Below, piece by piece: positions 34,254-47,700 of a stretch of 64,000 nt of DNA. The notes under the pieces are model-generated. The model was not told the DNA's origin, made no database searches, and saw only the letters and a program-made list of their open reading frames with translations. Made by a program: the position numbers and the translations under genes. The stretch is taken from positions 186,001-250,000 of the forward strand of contig WTXI01000045.1 in assembly GCA_022376515.1 (NCBI GenBank), written 5' to 3'. Each line of letters begins with the position of its first letter. The first letter of the stretch is position 1. Origin of the DNA: Lactifluus volemus. Lineage: Eukaryota; Basidiomycota; Agaricomycetes; Russulales; Russulaceae.

Positions 34254-35666
34254 CATTGTGGCACATTGACGTCGTCAGGTTGCTCATCCAGCGTGGTGCA
34301 GCAATCGATAGCCGGAATGGTAAGGGGCAAACTCCCTTGGACTGCGCCTCAGAGGAGGGGATCCTCGATATCGTGCGGCTCTTAATCGAGAACGGCGCGA
34401 ACTTATCTTCCAGATCCAACAAAGGCTGGACTCCGTTTCACTCAGCATCATGACTCAGGTGCCTTCATGTTGTCGAGTTCCTACTTCGTTGTGATGTCAA
34501 TCACGATGTTGATTTCAAAATGCGACCGGAGATACTGCATTGATCTTAGCATCCTATGCAAGGAAGCTTGACGTTGTACGGTTCTTACTCGATCAGCGTG
34601 CGGACTTGAATCGCCGGCGCGACAAATCCAAGCCGGGTCGCATTACTCAAAATGGACATCTTGATGTCACAGTTTTTGCACTGTTTTTGCTAGACTGCGG
34701 TGCAGATGTAGACGTACAGAGGGACGACCTTTGGACTCCGCTGCATCTGGCTTCGTCGATCGGGGACAATCACGTGGCAGAATTGCTAGTTGAACGTGGG
34801 GCACTTGTCGATTCTTGTAATGATCAACAGAAGACACCACTTGACCGGCCAGCTGGAAATGGGCAAGTCAAGGTCGTACACTTCCTACTCGAGTCAAGAG
34901 CGAATGTACATGCGGTGGATAAAGCCGGCTGGACCCCGTTACACACGGCATCCAGGAGGGGTCATCTCACTGTTATCAAGTTATTGCTCAGTCGAGTTGC
35001 GGATATCGACTCACGTACTCGCGCCAATGAAACTGCCGCAGATCTGGCATCGGAGCATAAAAAGATCAGGGCTGCAAGCTTCCTGGTCGAGTACAAAGGA
35101 AACGAGAACGTTCGGAACAGGATATCTTCAGCTACATTGGATATGATGCTACACGACACTCGTGATGAGGACCCTACGGAACAAACTTCACTCGGGCCGC
35201 ACGCTACGGCCGAAGAGGGTTAAATTTCGCACTCTGTGGTCGCTTCTTGAACGAGGGGCAGATGTCAATGCACGAAATGCAGATCATAGAACTCCACTAG
35301 ACCTGGCATCAGCAAAGGGGCACTTCGATATTGCGCACTTATTGATTGATCGCGGCGCGGAGGTGGTTTCACGGGACAATTCTGGGTGGACCCCGTTACA
35401 CAGGGCATCGAGATTTGGGCACATTGATGTGGCGTTATTGTTGATTGACCACGGTGCGGATGTGAACGCCAGGGACGAAGATAATTGGGCTCCCATTTCA
35501 TGTCTCAGCACGCTATGGACGTGTCAGCGTTGTAGAATTGCTGCTTGCGCGAGGCGCGAACCCTCATTATCTGACTGAGGACGGTCTATCCGTGCTCCAA
35601 CTGGCGGTCGGAAGAGGGCGCCGGCGGGACATTGCCCACCTACTCGGAGAGCAGGGTGCAATCTAG
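34254..35666 (+). pseudogene. Ankyrin-only 3' fragment of a Goodbye-NACHT-ankyrin gene
   Basis: Starts mid-gene with IDVVRLLIQRGAAIDSR, which corresponds to the sixth ankyrin repeat, and runs to the usual C-terminus (HLLGEQGAI, stop ~35664). At least two frame breaks (near 34450-34540 and 35220) and one near 35500 interrupt it. It is clearly more diverged from genes 1-5 than they are from each other, so it belongs to an older subfamily. Not expected to make a protein. Confidence 0.85.
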
Positions 35667-38373
35667 GCAAAGCACTCACTAGTAAGGTACGATGAATCAT
35701 TGTATGGACACTGACTTGAGAGCTAACTTCAAGTTGGCCCGCAGCGGCACAGCCACGGCGATGCCCCCGCGACTCTCGCTTTTCCGCTGTCCCATCCACC
35801 TTCAAGTTCAGAGTTGCGCCTCACAATGTGCGCCGCTCGCGCTTTTCCTACAAGTCTCAAGGCTCACGATTACAACACTTTCCACATAGCGTTGCTAGGT
35901 GTTTACTTTGTGGTTTTACTATCGCTGTCAGGCGTCTACTTCACTCACCCGTTGACCATGATCATGTATATCTACTAGTACCCACCGTCATATAACCGTC
36001 TTTGCTTCTCTCCTCCGGTTTCTGTATGACCCTTCCTTGGTGTCTCGGAAAGCCTCTCAATGATTCGAAGTCTTGCGTTGCTTAATTCTACTTTTTAACT
36101 TCATCCCCACTTCTACACTTGTCCATCACTGGCACCTCATCCTGGGTTTGGCATTTCGTATTGTACCCTCCCAGACACCGCCTTTACTTTGTTCAGTTCG
36201 ATTGAATTCCAGAGCTTTTTTAAAATACTGAGAACGCCTTGATCGTTGTAAGACATGCAAATCACTGGCCCCTGAGTCGTGCGCACCCGTGGGTTCATGT
36301 ACAGGTGGGCGCAGGTCAAGAATCACAAGCGGTGGGTGGACCGCGGTGAGGACAACATATGCGGAAGAACGGCGATGGTGAGAGGTAGAGATAGACAGCT
36401 TTTGGACCAATGAAAGCCTGGAGCAAAAGGATGTGTCGAAGCCAGCAGAGCAGGGCGTGCTATTTTTGCGTCGATGTCAGTGTTTATATAATGATACCGT
36501 ATATGTATAATTTAGAATAAAAGTATCATCAACGGCGTGAGCGGAATACAGTGAAAGAAGAGAAAAGGAGGGAGGGTGGGGAGAGTCGACGTCGTCTTTC
36601 CCGATGCCAGTGCCAGTGGTTCTTCGCGACACGCCAGCGGCAAGCTGCTGATAATCGAATGCTGTTAGCCGCCTTGTCTAAAAAGAACTGACAGCTGGGA
36701 CGTACAGCTACTTGTACCCGTAAAAGCACTCTGGAGGGTCAATGAGGTTACCACAGAAACCCATGCGTGACCTTTATCATTTTGGGACGGAATCGAAGTG
36801 CGCTGATGCTGGAAGTGTTGGTAGAATAGGCGGCAGGAACATTTCCACCAGTTGTTTAAGGTATTGGCTTCCTTATATATAACCCATGGAATTGAAACCA
36901 AGACTCAGTCTCGGTGACGAAAGACCGAATTAGCATACAACCTGTAGAAAGTGAACTTGGTTTATAACGACGGAGAACTCGGAGGCATGGAACGGACTCC
37001 AACGGAGAGTGAAAAGGACGGTTATTGACTGACCTCAGCATTCGGACAAAATGAAAAGGATAAAAAGAAAAAAAGAAAAAATCGTACTCTACTGTGGGCG
37101 AGAAGTGTTACAAGCAAAGGAAGTGAAATACCAGAAGTGGGAGGGGTGCCACGTCGTAACTCGGGCCGGGCCTGTCTGCCCATTGCCGCGCTACCGTGAC
37201 GCGTCCAACACCGACGAGCCGTTTCGACGATGCTTCCATTCGTTATCTCCCCTGTGTGCCAGACTTGGAATCTACGCTAAGCTATAGACATATCTCCATT
37301 ATGTCCCCAGGAAATGTCAAGAACGATGTCCTGGGTGCGATGTCCTATTAGTGTGTAATTCACCTCAACGCCATTTCTGCTTTCATGTTTTCTCTTCTAG
37401 GTGCGGACAAACCTCGGTTTGGCGTGCTCTGGGTATACCCAAATGCGCGCAGTTCGTAGTAATTGACTGGAATCTGGAGCAGGACCTGAGTAGAGCTATG
37501 TGTTCTTAAGTGTGGTGCGTTCCGCTTTTTCCTTACATATTATTAGTATTGACTAGTTCCGCTGGGCCCACGTAGGTGTACTAGTAGTTCTAGGATGCCT
37601 TTCGCATTCTTATGGACCTCCAGGTGTTCAACACTGATTTTGATTTGGACAATTCACCACCGCCTCGGCTGATATCCTGCGCGCGCACCTTTGTCGACTT
37701 CTAGTCACACCTCCTGTTGTCCAAGCTTCCTCCATGGGTGAATCTTGCTGTGCATGTAACCGTAATAGCATTGATCTCTGCCCATGTTTCCCATGTCCGG
37801 ACACACGTACGCAGTTCCTTTGACCCCGTGGGACAGGTGATCTTTCGTGTGCTGAGGACGTACGGGAAGACGTGAGCGGACAAAATGAGTAGAGTACTGA
37901 AAGTGAGAAATATTTTAGTACCGTAATCGGAGATTTGCGCGTTTAAGAGGGCATGTATACTGTATTCGTGACGCATGCATCGCAAGTGGCTCGATGCGGT
38001 GCCTCGTATCCATGGCTGGACAAATTTTAATTTTTTCTGTGGCAGCGCCGTGGATGGAGCAGGTGGCCCGGTCAGGAACAATGTCGATATCCAGTTATCG
38101 CAGAAAAACGTGTAAATTTAATGTTGGGCAGTCAATGCCCCCAACTCGACTTCCAGTTGACCTATCATATATCATGCTCGGACCTCTGAGTGATTTGATA
38201 TTTTAAAGCGTCTACTACTGTCAAGGTCACATCGCCCTTTGAGGCTATGTCAATGAGGCGACAAATGGCAGCTTCTGGGCCCATCTACTATTCCCTGAAC
38301 CCTTTCAACACTCGCACTCGCACTCTTGCTTTCTATCATTCCAGAACACATCAACCCTCGTATCTACAGTTTC
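35667..38373. repeat. Intergenic block, older subfamily, without LINE
   Basis: Shares its first half with 41119-42540 and its second half with 43546-44741 and, more weakly, with the upstream blocks of the younger units. The LINE fragment is absent. No gene supported; a purine-rich AAAAAGAAA stretch lies near 37060. Confidence 0.55.
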
Positions 38374-41118
38374 ATGACATCTACTTCAACCATACCTTCC
38401 AACTTACCCACCATCGTCGATGCTGCCTTAGACGAGTACACCAAGCAGACAGGGATAAATCTCACCCAGAACCCATTCGCTCTCAAAATCCAACACCCCA
38501 ATTCCCCAGATGATATCCTAGCACTTTTCCAAGAGCGAGAGAAGGAATTTAAGGAATATCGAGATGGAAATGGGAAGCTGGTAAGTTGCCTCAAACCAGC
38601 GGTGCAGGCATGCACTCTCTGGCGTCCTGGCAAGACGGTTACCACTGTGAGCCTCACGACCCTCATTTTCCTCGTGTTCTTAATTATCGATTACTTTTCT
38701 AGCCATTTCCACTATCAAAAGCAATATTTATTGGAATTGGGAATTGATGTTCTCCTCGCCGTACGCCTCCTCCATTATCGCTTCCGGTCTGATCCTTCTG
38801 ACATGCCAGTATGTCAGGCCGCTAGTGGTGTTAGTTCGAGCTATGACGCACTCGAAGATCTATTTCAATGCGTTCAGAATTTTCTTCAACGCCTACATGT
38901 TTATACACAGATCCCTTTCCCCCCCGAAATGACAAATATACTCGTGAAGATTATGAGTCAAGTACTCTCAGTGCTTGGCTTGGCAACAAAGCAAATCAAG
39001 CAGGGGACGTTTCAGTATGTACCGCCCTTCCTCAACATCCGTCACGTGTAGTTGAAGCTGCAGCAGAGAAATTTGCGAAGAAGCTGTTGGGCGAGAGCGA
39101 TATCGAAGCTGTATTACAGAGGCTGGACCGCCTTGCCCACGAGGAGGCTCGCATGACCGTTGCCCGACCTTATAGGTTGTCCATGGGCTTATGGGCAATC
39201 CGAAGGTGGTATGGATGGTGCGTGATCCTTCGTGACTCGTTACAAGAATTTGACAGGACTTTTTTCTCGTAGATGGCAAGGCATCGATGAGCGATATATG
39301 GAAGTCCCTTAGTATGTTCTTTGTGTGCCCGCGAATTCGTGTAGAAGGGACTGAGGACCAATCTATCCGGTATGCAAGAGACATCTAGTAAGATAAATAA
39401 GATGGAACGTTCGTCATCATCCGTTTCTACTACTTCAGCCTTCGAGATGACACTAGACTGAAGGTGACCAATTACAAATGGATGTGAGAAACTGGCTCTC
39501 TCCTCCAAATTCTTCGACGAACCACAACATCGCACGTCGAGCTCACCAGAGCGGGACGGCAACTTGGTTCTTGGATGGCTGCATTTTTTCTGAGTAGAAG
39601 GAAAGGGGATCTTTGCTATGGATACATGGAAAATGTATGGTTTCCTCAACGCTGGCTCGTTCAAAGGTCTAACCACGTTTTGGTCTATTAGCTGGTACCG
39701 GAAAAAGTATACTCTTGTACGTGTTAATGAATTGTTTCATGTTCATCTGCAGCTACCGAGTTGCCGACCAGGTCCGCAATTATCAAGACGTCGCAGGCTT
39801 GCGCGCAGCTGGGTTGGCATCCATGAATATTATTATTTCGATTTCAGGGACTCCAAGAAGCAGAATCCCACGACTACTTTCTTCTCTCCTCACCAGCTCT
39901 CCGCCAGTCAATTCATATTATGACATACTTCCCGGCTTATGCGGCACACGACAGTGACCAAGACCTGCCGATCATACACTTACGCCGAGTTTAAAGGAAT
40001 GCTAGAACTCCCAGCACAGGGCCAATACATCATCATAGACGCTTTGGACGAATTTCGATTGTCTCAGGCACCCCATCGTCACGCGAAGAATTGCAAATTT
40101 GTGAAGGAGCTCGTCAATTTGGAACTTCCGAATGTTCACATTGTGTTACTAGCCGCCCCGAATCCGATATCCGAACGGCCCTCGAACCTTTGACGCGTGT
40201 CGCTTCACGGGGAAAGTGGACAGAAGCAAAACATTATGGATTACGTAACGAAAGTTGTTAATTCGAACCCAAAGATGCGGAGCTAGAGAGAGCAGGATAG
40301 GCAACTGGCATCGGATTCCTTTCAGAAAAGGCAGATGGGATGTAAGTCACCAATTCTTCGTGCGTCACTTGCGGTTACTCATTGGATCATGCAGGTTTGA
40401 GGGTGTATTGCAATTGGAATCCTTGCGTCGCAATCTACCTCCGAGTATCCAAAGTGCCCTCCACCGGTTGCCCAGACTTTGGACGAGACGTACAAACACG
40501 CATTACTTTCCATTGAGGAGAAACGTGATATGCTCAACGTCCTTCAAGTGCCTCACGGTATCGATCCGCCCCTTGCACGTGCCGAACTCGCCGACGTTCT
40601 TGCCATACGGTTCGAGCCTGGTTCGCTTCCGGAGTACGACGTAGGATGGCGCATATGCGATACAGAGGAGGCCGTTCTCTCTGTTGGCTCGAGCTTGATA
40701 TTGGTGGTCAGTGTGGATGGCTCCAAAGTCTTCAGTTCTCCCACTTCTCAGTTAAAGAGTTCTTGACCTCCGATCACCTTGGGGACGGCCTTTCCGATTA
40801 TCACATTCTTTCCGGCCCTGCGCATACCATTCTCGCAAAGGCATGCCTGAGCATCCTGCTCAATCTTGACGACCCCATTGACAAAGCGACGATCATGATT
40901 TGCTATTGGTAGAATATGCTGCTCGTCATTGGGTCGAACATGCTCAATTTGATGATGTGTCATCATCGATACAAGATATAATGGAGCACCTGTTTGACCC
41001 CGAGACCCATTTTGCGGTATGGGTGTGGGTTTGCAATATAGACCGTCCTTGGGTCACCGGTACAGCACATGTCGACGATACATCCGACTCCTCCAGAAGC
41101 GACACCCCTGTACTACGA
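38374..41118 (+). pseudogene. Goodbye-NACHT pseudogene with ankyrin domain deleted
   Basis: The start (MTSTSTIPSNLPTIVDAALDEY) and Goodbye motifs are recognisable, as are the P-loop exon (about 39692-39716), the NACHT core and the winged-helix-like region up to IHPTPPEATP-LYY. Sequence then jumps at about 41117 to the very end of the gene (GAAGTAAGCATAGC…), so the entire ~2-kb ankyrin region is gone. About 20 small deletions and a TAG (near 40285) break the frame, especially at 39770-40760. Intron 2 begins GCCGTACG instead of GTAGTACG. Confidence 0.85.
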
Positions 41119-42567
41119 AGTAAGCATAGCACTTACTAGTCAGGTGCGATGAACCATCGTATGGGCACGGATTTGAATAGCTAACTTGAGTCGCTTAGTC
41201 CACAGCGGCACAGCCACCGTGATGCCTCAGCGACTCTCGCTTCTCCGCTATCCCCCCATCCACCTTCAAGTTCCAGACTTGCGCCTCAAAATGTGTGCCG
41301 CTCGCGCTTCTCCTACAAGTCTCAGGCTCACGTTTACTATACTTTCCACATAGCGTTGCCAAGCAGTTTACATTGTGGTTTTTTACTATCGCTCTCAGGC
41401 GTCTACTTCACTCATCCGTTGAACGTGATCATGTATATATACTACTAGTACTCCTAACCCCCGTCATATAACCGTCTTGCGTTCTCTCCTCTTAGTTTCT
41501 GTATGACCCTTCCTTGGTGTCTCGGAAAGCCTCTCAATGATTCGAAGTCTTGCATTGCTTAATTCTACTTTTTAACTTAATCCCCATTTCTACACTTGTC
41601 CATCACTGGCACCTCATTCCCCTCCCAGACACCCGCCTTTACTTTGTTCGTTTGAATTCCAGAGCTGTTTTAAAATACTGAGAACGCCTTAATCACTGTA
41701 AGACATGCAAGTCACTGGGCCCTTAAGTCGTGCGCTCGTAGGGTTCATGTACAGGGGGCGCAGGTCAAGAATCACAAGCGGTGGCGGACCGCGGCGAGGA
41801 CGACGTATGCGGAAGAACTGCGATGGTGAGAGGTAGAGATAGACAGTCTTTTGGACCAATGAAACCCTGGCGCGAAAGGATGTGTCGAAGCCAGCAGAGC
41901 ATGGTGTGTTATTTTGCATCGATGTCAGTGTTTATTAATAATGATACCGTATATGTATAATTTAGTAAAAAGTATCATCGAACGGCGTGAACCGAATACA
42001 GTAGAGAGAAGAGAAAAGCAGTGGGGAGTGGGGAGAGTCGACGTCGCCTTTCCTGATGCCAGTGCTGGTGGTTCTTCGCGACACGCCAGCGGCGAGCTGC
42101 TAATAATCGAATGCCATTAGCCGCCTTGCCTAAAAAGAACTGACAGCGGGGACGTACAGCTGCTTCTCGCAAATGCACTCTGGAGGGTCAATGAGTTACC
42201 GCCCATGCGTGGCCTTAATCATTTTGGGACGGAATCGAAGTGCCGCTGATGGCTGGAAGTGTTGGTAGAACAGGCGGCGGGAACATTTCCACCAGTTGTT
42301 GTAAGGTATTGGCTTCATTTATCTAACCCATAGGAATTGAAACCAAGACTCAGTCTCGGTGACGGAAGACCGAATTAACATCCAGCTGTAGAAAGTGAAC
42401 TTGCATTAGCACGACTCGGACGGACGCGGCATGGAACGGAGAGCGAAAAGGACGGTTACCGTGACTGACCTCAGTATTCGGGAAGAAAGAAAAGAAAAAA
42501 ATGAAAATATTATCGTACTGTAGGCAAGAAGTGTTTGAGTAAGTTACAAGCAAAGGAGATGACCATT
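41119..42567. repeat. Intergenic block, older subfamily
   Basis: Close copy of 35680-37100 (for example the CCATCACTGGCACCTCAT and GGAACATTTCCACCAGTTGTT stretches). No gene. Ends at the target site of the LINE insertion. Confidence 0.55.
42552..42567 (+). repeat. Target-site duplication, left copy
   Basis: AAAGGAGATGACCATT, repeated at 43530-43545 directly after the poly(A) run. Confidence 0.85.
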
Positions 42568-43529
42568 CCCTTCGGGGGCTTCCTTTATATTCTCTTACCG
42601 AACAAGTTGGTGCTACCTCTACTTATGAACACTTCCCTTAAGTCCCCTTTTCTTTCTTTTGCCTCTTACTTTACTTCCTCTCTCTCCTCTTTCTTAGACC
42701 CTTCCCCAGCGCGCGCCGTTGAGCTACGGCTCTTCAAGGAGTCTTGGGCTTGTGTCCCTGGGTCGGAAGAGCTGGATCGCCTCCTTCGGGAACTACAACC
42801 TGCCTTGGTAGTCGAACCCCCAGTCCCCCCTCTGATTTCGCTTTCGAAGTATGGGTGAAAGAGCTCGCCTCTGGAGAGCTCCCTCGCACGCCGGGCCATA
42901 AGGCCTGGCGCGCGTGCCCTAACACCCCATCAAACCAACCTCCACCATTTGTGAGGGGACTACTCTCCCACAAAAACAGACATCTCTTCACATCAGGGCT
43001 ACAAATCCTCAGTCAACACGCCTTTTTCGCAGACTACAGTGACCAGTTCCGGCCACTAGCGGGTGACAACACCTTCTGCCCCTGCAACGACATCCCCTTC
43101 ACACCCATCCTCTCACCATTGCACTCGGGCCCGCCCACACCGGCCCCCCTCCACCGCTACTCTATCAATCACGTTCTCTTTGACTGCCGCCTCCACTCCG
43201 ACCATCGCACCTCCACCATCGAGGGCTTCTCCTCACAGTACCTCTTCTCTACTGAAGCCGGTGGCAAGCGCCTTGCATGATTCCTACTCCTCTCACAACA
43301 AGGCCTCCGGCCCCTCCCACCCCGCCCAGACCCCCCTTGAATGACTCCGGCCTCGGCCGCACTCCCTTCTCTCTAGCTTCCTCTTATTATACTCCTTCTT
43401 TCTCCCCTTCTCACTTACCTTGTTTCCTTACTTGTGTCTCCGATTGGATAGTACCTTGTACAGAGTAACTTAGTCTTGTCGCAATATACGCGGGGACTAT
43501 AAACCCCAATTCAAAAAAAAAAAAAAAAA
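42568..43529 (+). mobile_element. 5'-truncated LINE 3' end with poly(A) tail
   Basis: A 962-bp insertion flanked by a 16-bp target duplication and ending in an A run (43513-43529), so it arrived by target-primed reverse transcription. The frame at about 42744-43280 carries the C-terminal zinc-binding region typical of LINE ORF2 (HAFFADYSDQFRPL…FCPCND…NHVLFDCRLHSDHR). It is a different LINE family from fragments A-D and lies in the opposite orientation. Confidence 0.88.
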
Positions 43530-43545
43530 AAAGGAGATGACCATT
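43530..43545 (+). repeat. Target-site duplication, right copy
   Basis: Same 16 bases as 42552-42567; the first A is shared with the poly(A) run. Confidence 0.85.
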
Positions 43546-44741
43546 TTTTGGTGTTGACTCCGAGTCGGAGACGGGCCGCGTGGTAAGTTATTATTAATAA
43601 TAACTCGGGCCGGGCCTGTCCTGCCCAAGTTGCCGCGCTACGCGTCCCGTCACTGACATAAAGCCGTTTCGTTCCGTTTTGACGAGGGTTCCATTCGTTA
43701 TCTTCTCTGAGTGCCAGACTCGGAGTCTACGCTAAGCTATAGACATATCTTCATTCTGTCCCCAGGAGATGTCAAGAATGGTGTCCTGGGTACGATGTCC
43801 TATTAGTGTGTGATTCACCGCAACGCCATTTCTTATTCATGTTTTCTCATACAGGTGTTGATAAAGCTCCGTTTGACGTGCATTGGGTATACTCAAATGC
43901 GCGCAGTTCGTGATAATTGACTGGAATCTGGAGCAGGAGCTGAGTAGAGCTATGCATTTTTAAATGTGGTGCGTTTCGCTACATCATCAGTATTGACTAG
44001 TTCCACTAGGTCCACGTAGGTGTACTAGTAATACTAGTATGCCTTTCGCATTCTTATGGACCTCCCGGTGCTCACTATGACTTTGATTTGGACGATTTAC
44101 CATCACCTTGGCTGATGTCCTGCACACCCTCCTCGACTTCCAGTCACACGTCCTTTTGTCTAGGCTTCTTCCATGGGTGAAACCCGCGTAATGGCATCGG
44201 GCTCTGCCCATGTTTCCCACACACGTACCAAGTCCCTTCGACCCTGTGGGACAGGTGATCTCTCGTGTGTGCCGAGGACATACGCGAAGACGTGAGTACT
44301 GAAGCGATATGATAAGGACGTATTTCAGTCCCGTTATCGGAGACGTGCACGTTTAAGAGAACTTGTATATTCGTGATTGGCTCAATGTGGTGCCTCGTAT
44401 CTATGGCTGAACAAATTTAAAGGATAATTATTTCTATGGCAGCACCATGTCGATAGCCAGTTATTGTAGAAAATTGTTGTACTAAATGTAATGTCCCGCA
44501 GAGGCTGCCAACCGCCAACGCGATTAGTACAAGTTGATCTCGGACCTCTGTGTGATTTGATATTTCCAGCGTCTACTGTCAAGCATGTCAAGGTCACCTG
44601 TTCACCAGCATCTCCCTTTGACGCTGTGTCAATGAGGCGATACGGGGCAGCTCATGCGCCCATCTACTGTACCCTGAACCCTTTCACCACTCCCACTCCT
44701 ACTTTCCTGTCATTCCAAAATACATCAACCCTCTTACCTAC
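43546..44741. repeat. Upstream block of gene 4
   Basis: Diverged copy of the unit upstream spacer. The last ~150 bases match the region before gene 1 almost exactly, which pairs genes 1 and 4 as close relatives. No gene; probable promoter at its end. Confidence 0.5.
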
Positions 44742-47700
44742 ATGAGTTCGATGGCGTCTACGACAACAACGTCTGGCTTCCCCATTATCATCGACGCTGC
44801 TTTAGAAGAGTACACCAAGCAGACGGGGATCGATCTTACCCAGAACCCATTCGCTCTCAAAATCCAACACTCCGATTCTCCCGATGGTGTCCTAGGGCTG
44901 TTCCAAGAGCGAGAGAAGGAGTTCAAGGAATATCGAGATGGAAATCGCAACCTCTTTAATTGCCTCAAACCAGTAGTGCAGGTATTGCATGCGCTCTCTG
45001 GTGTCCTTGGCGAGACGATTAGCATTGTGAGCCTCACGAGCTTCATTTTCTTCATGTCCTTGTTTATTGATTCCTTTTCCAGCCATTTCCACCATCAAAA
45101 GCAATCTTTGTTGGAATTGATGTTCTCCTCGTAGTACGCCCTCTCCATTATCGCTTCCGGTCTGACCCATCTGACATGTCACTACTTCAGGCCGCTAGTG
45201 GCGTTAGTTCGAGTTATGACGCACTCGAAGATCTATTTCAATGCGTTCAGAATTTTCTTCAACGTCTACATGTTTATACCCAAATCCCTTTCCCCCCCGC
45301 GATGACAAATATACTCGTGAAGATTATGGTTCAAGTACTCTCAGTGCTTGGCTTGGCAACAAAGCAAATCAAGCAGGGGCGTTTCAGTGCGTATGCCCTT
45401 CCTCAACATACTTCACGTGTAGTTGAATGTGCAGCAGAGAAATTTGCGAAGAAGCTGTTCGGCGAGAGCGATATCGAAGCTGTGTTACAGAGGCTAGACC
45501 GCCTTACCCACGAGGAGGCTCGGATGACCGTTGCCCAGACCTTAGAGGTCGTCCATGGCCTTATGTGTAATCTGAAGGTTGTCATGGACGGTGCGTGATG
45601 CTTCTTGACTCGTTACAAGAATTGGACGGGACTATTCTCTTGTAGATGGCAAGGCATCGACCAGCGATATACGAAAGGCCCTTGGTATGTTCTTTGGGTG
45701 CCCGTGAATTCGTGTAGATTGGACTGAGGATCAATCTAGTCAGTATGCAAGAGACAGCTAGTAAGATAAATAAGATGGAACGTTCGTCATCAACCGGATC
45801 TATTATTTTCGTTTTCGAGGTTGACACTAGACTGAAGGTGACCAATTACAAAAGGATGTACGAAACTGGCTCTCTCCCCCAAATCATTCGACAAACCACA
45901 ACATCGCACGTCGAGCTCACCAGAGAGGGACGGCAACCTGGTTCTTGGAGGGGAGTATTATTTCTGAGTGGAAAGAAAGGGGATCCTTGCTATGGATACA
46001 TGGAAAACGTATGGTTTCCTCAACACTGCGCGTTCAGAGTTCTAACCACGTTTTGGCCTATCAGCTGGGTCCGGTAAAAGTATACTCTTGTACGTGTTGA
46101 TGAATTGTGTTTCACATTGATCTGCAGCCACTGAATTGCCGACCAGATCCGAGATTATCGAAGACGTCGCAGGCTTGCGCGCAGCTGGGTTGGCATCCAT
46201 GGCATATTATTATTTCGATTTCAGGGACGCCAAGAAGCAGAATCGCCATGGCCTACTTTCCTCTCTCCTCACCCAGCTCTCCGTCCAGTCAAATTCATAT
46301 TATGACGTAGTCTCCCGGCTGTATGCGGCACACGACAGTGGCATCCAAGATCCCGCAGATCATACACTCACGCAGAGTTTAAAGGAAATGCTGGAACTCC
46401 ATGAACAGGGACCGACATACATCATCATAGACGCTTTGGATGAATGCCCGAATGTCTCTGGCATGCCAACGTCACGCGAAGATGTGCTCGAACTTGTGGA
46501 GGAGCTCGTCAATCTGGAACTTCCGAATGTTCACATTTGTGTTACTAGTCGCCCCGAATACGATATCCGAGCCATCCTTGAGCCCTTGACAACACTTCGC
46601 GTGTCTCTCCATGAGGAAAGTGGACAGAAACAAGACATCACGGATTACGTAACAAAGGTCGTGAACTCGGACCGGAAGATGCGGAGCTGGAGAGAGCAGG
46701 ATAAGCAACTGGTCATCGATGTCCTTTCAGAAAAGGCAGACGGGATGTAAGTCACCACTCTTAGTACGTCACTTGCGGTTACTTATTGGTGATGCAGGTT
46801 TCGATGGGTGTATTGTCAATTGGAATCCTTGCGTCGCAATCTACCTGCGAGTATCCAGGGTGCCCTCGACCAGTTGCCCAAAACTTTGGACGAGACATAC
46901 AGACATGCCTTACTCTCCATTGAGGAGGAGAAACGTGAATATGCTCAACGTCTCTTCAAGTGCCTCACCGTATCAATCCGTCCCTTGCATGTCGCCGAAC
47001 TCGCCGACGTTCTTGCCATACGGTTCGAGCCTGGTGCACTTCCAGAATATGACGTAGGGTGGCGCCTAAGCGATGCAGAGGAAGCCGTTCTCTCTGTTGG
47101 CTCGAGCTTGATATCGGTGGTCAATGTCGATGGCTCCAAAGTCGTACAGTTCTCCCACTTCTCGGTTAAAGAATTCTTGACCTCTGATCACCTTGGGGAC
47201 GACCTTTCCGATTATCACATCTTTCCCGGTCCTGCACATACCATTCTCGCAAAGGCATGCCTGAGCATCCTGCTCAAGCTTGACGACCGCATTGACAAAG
47301 CGACGGTCGATAATTTGCCATTTTCAGAGTATGCTGCTCGGCATTGGGTCGAACATGCACAGTTTGATGATGTATCATCATCGATACAAGATGAAATGCA
47401 GCACCTGTTTGACCCTGAGAAATCCCATTTTTCGGCATGGGTGTGGGTTTTCAATATAGACCGTCCTTGGGTACAACACATGTCGACGATTCATCCGACT
47501 CCTCCAAAAGCGACACCCCTATACTACGCGGTATTATGTGGATTCCATGACATTGCGCAGCACCTTCTCGTTGCTCATCAGTTAGATGTCAATGGGAGGG
47601 GTGATTGTCGGATGAGCCCACTGCACGCCGCGCTAATGACAAGAAATTTGGAGGTCGCAGGTTTGCTGTTACAGCATGGTGCTGAAGTAGATGTCCGGGA

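Noticed and set aside
43063..43468. Threonine/serine/proline-rich plus-strand frames inside the LINE insertion
   Set aside because: Out of frame with the cysteine-histidine LINE C-terminus. Low complexity and ending in the LINE 3' UTR.
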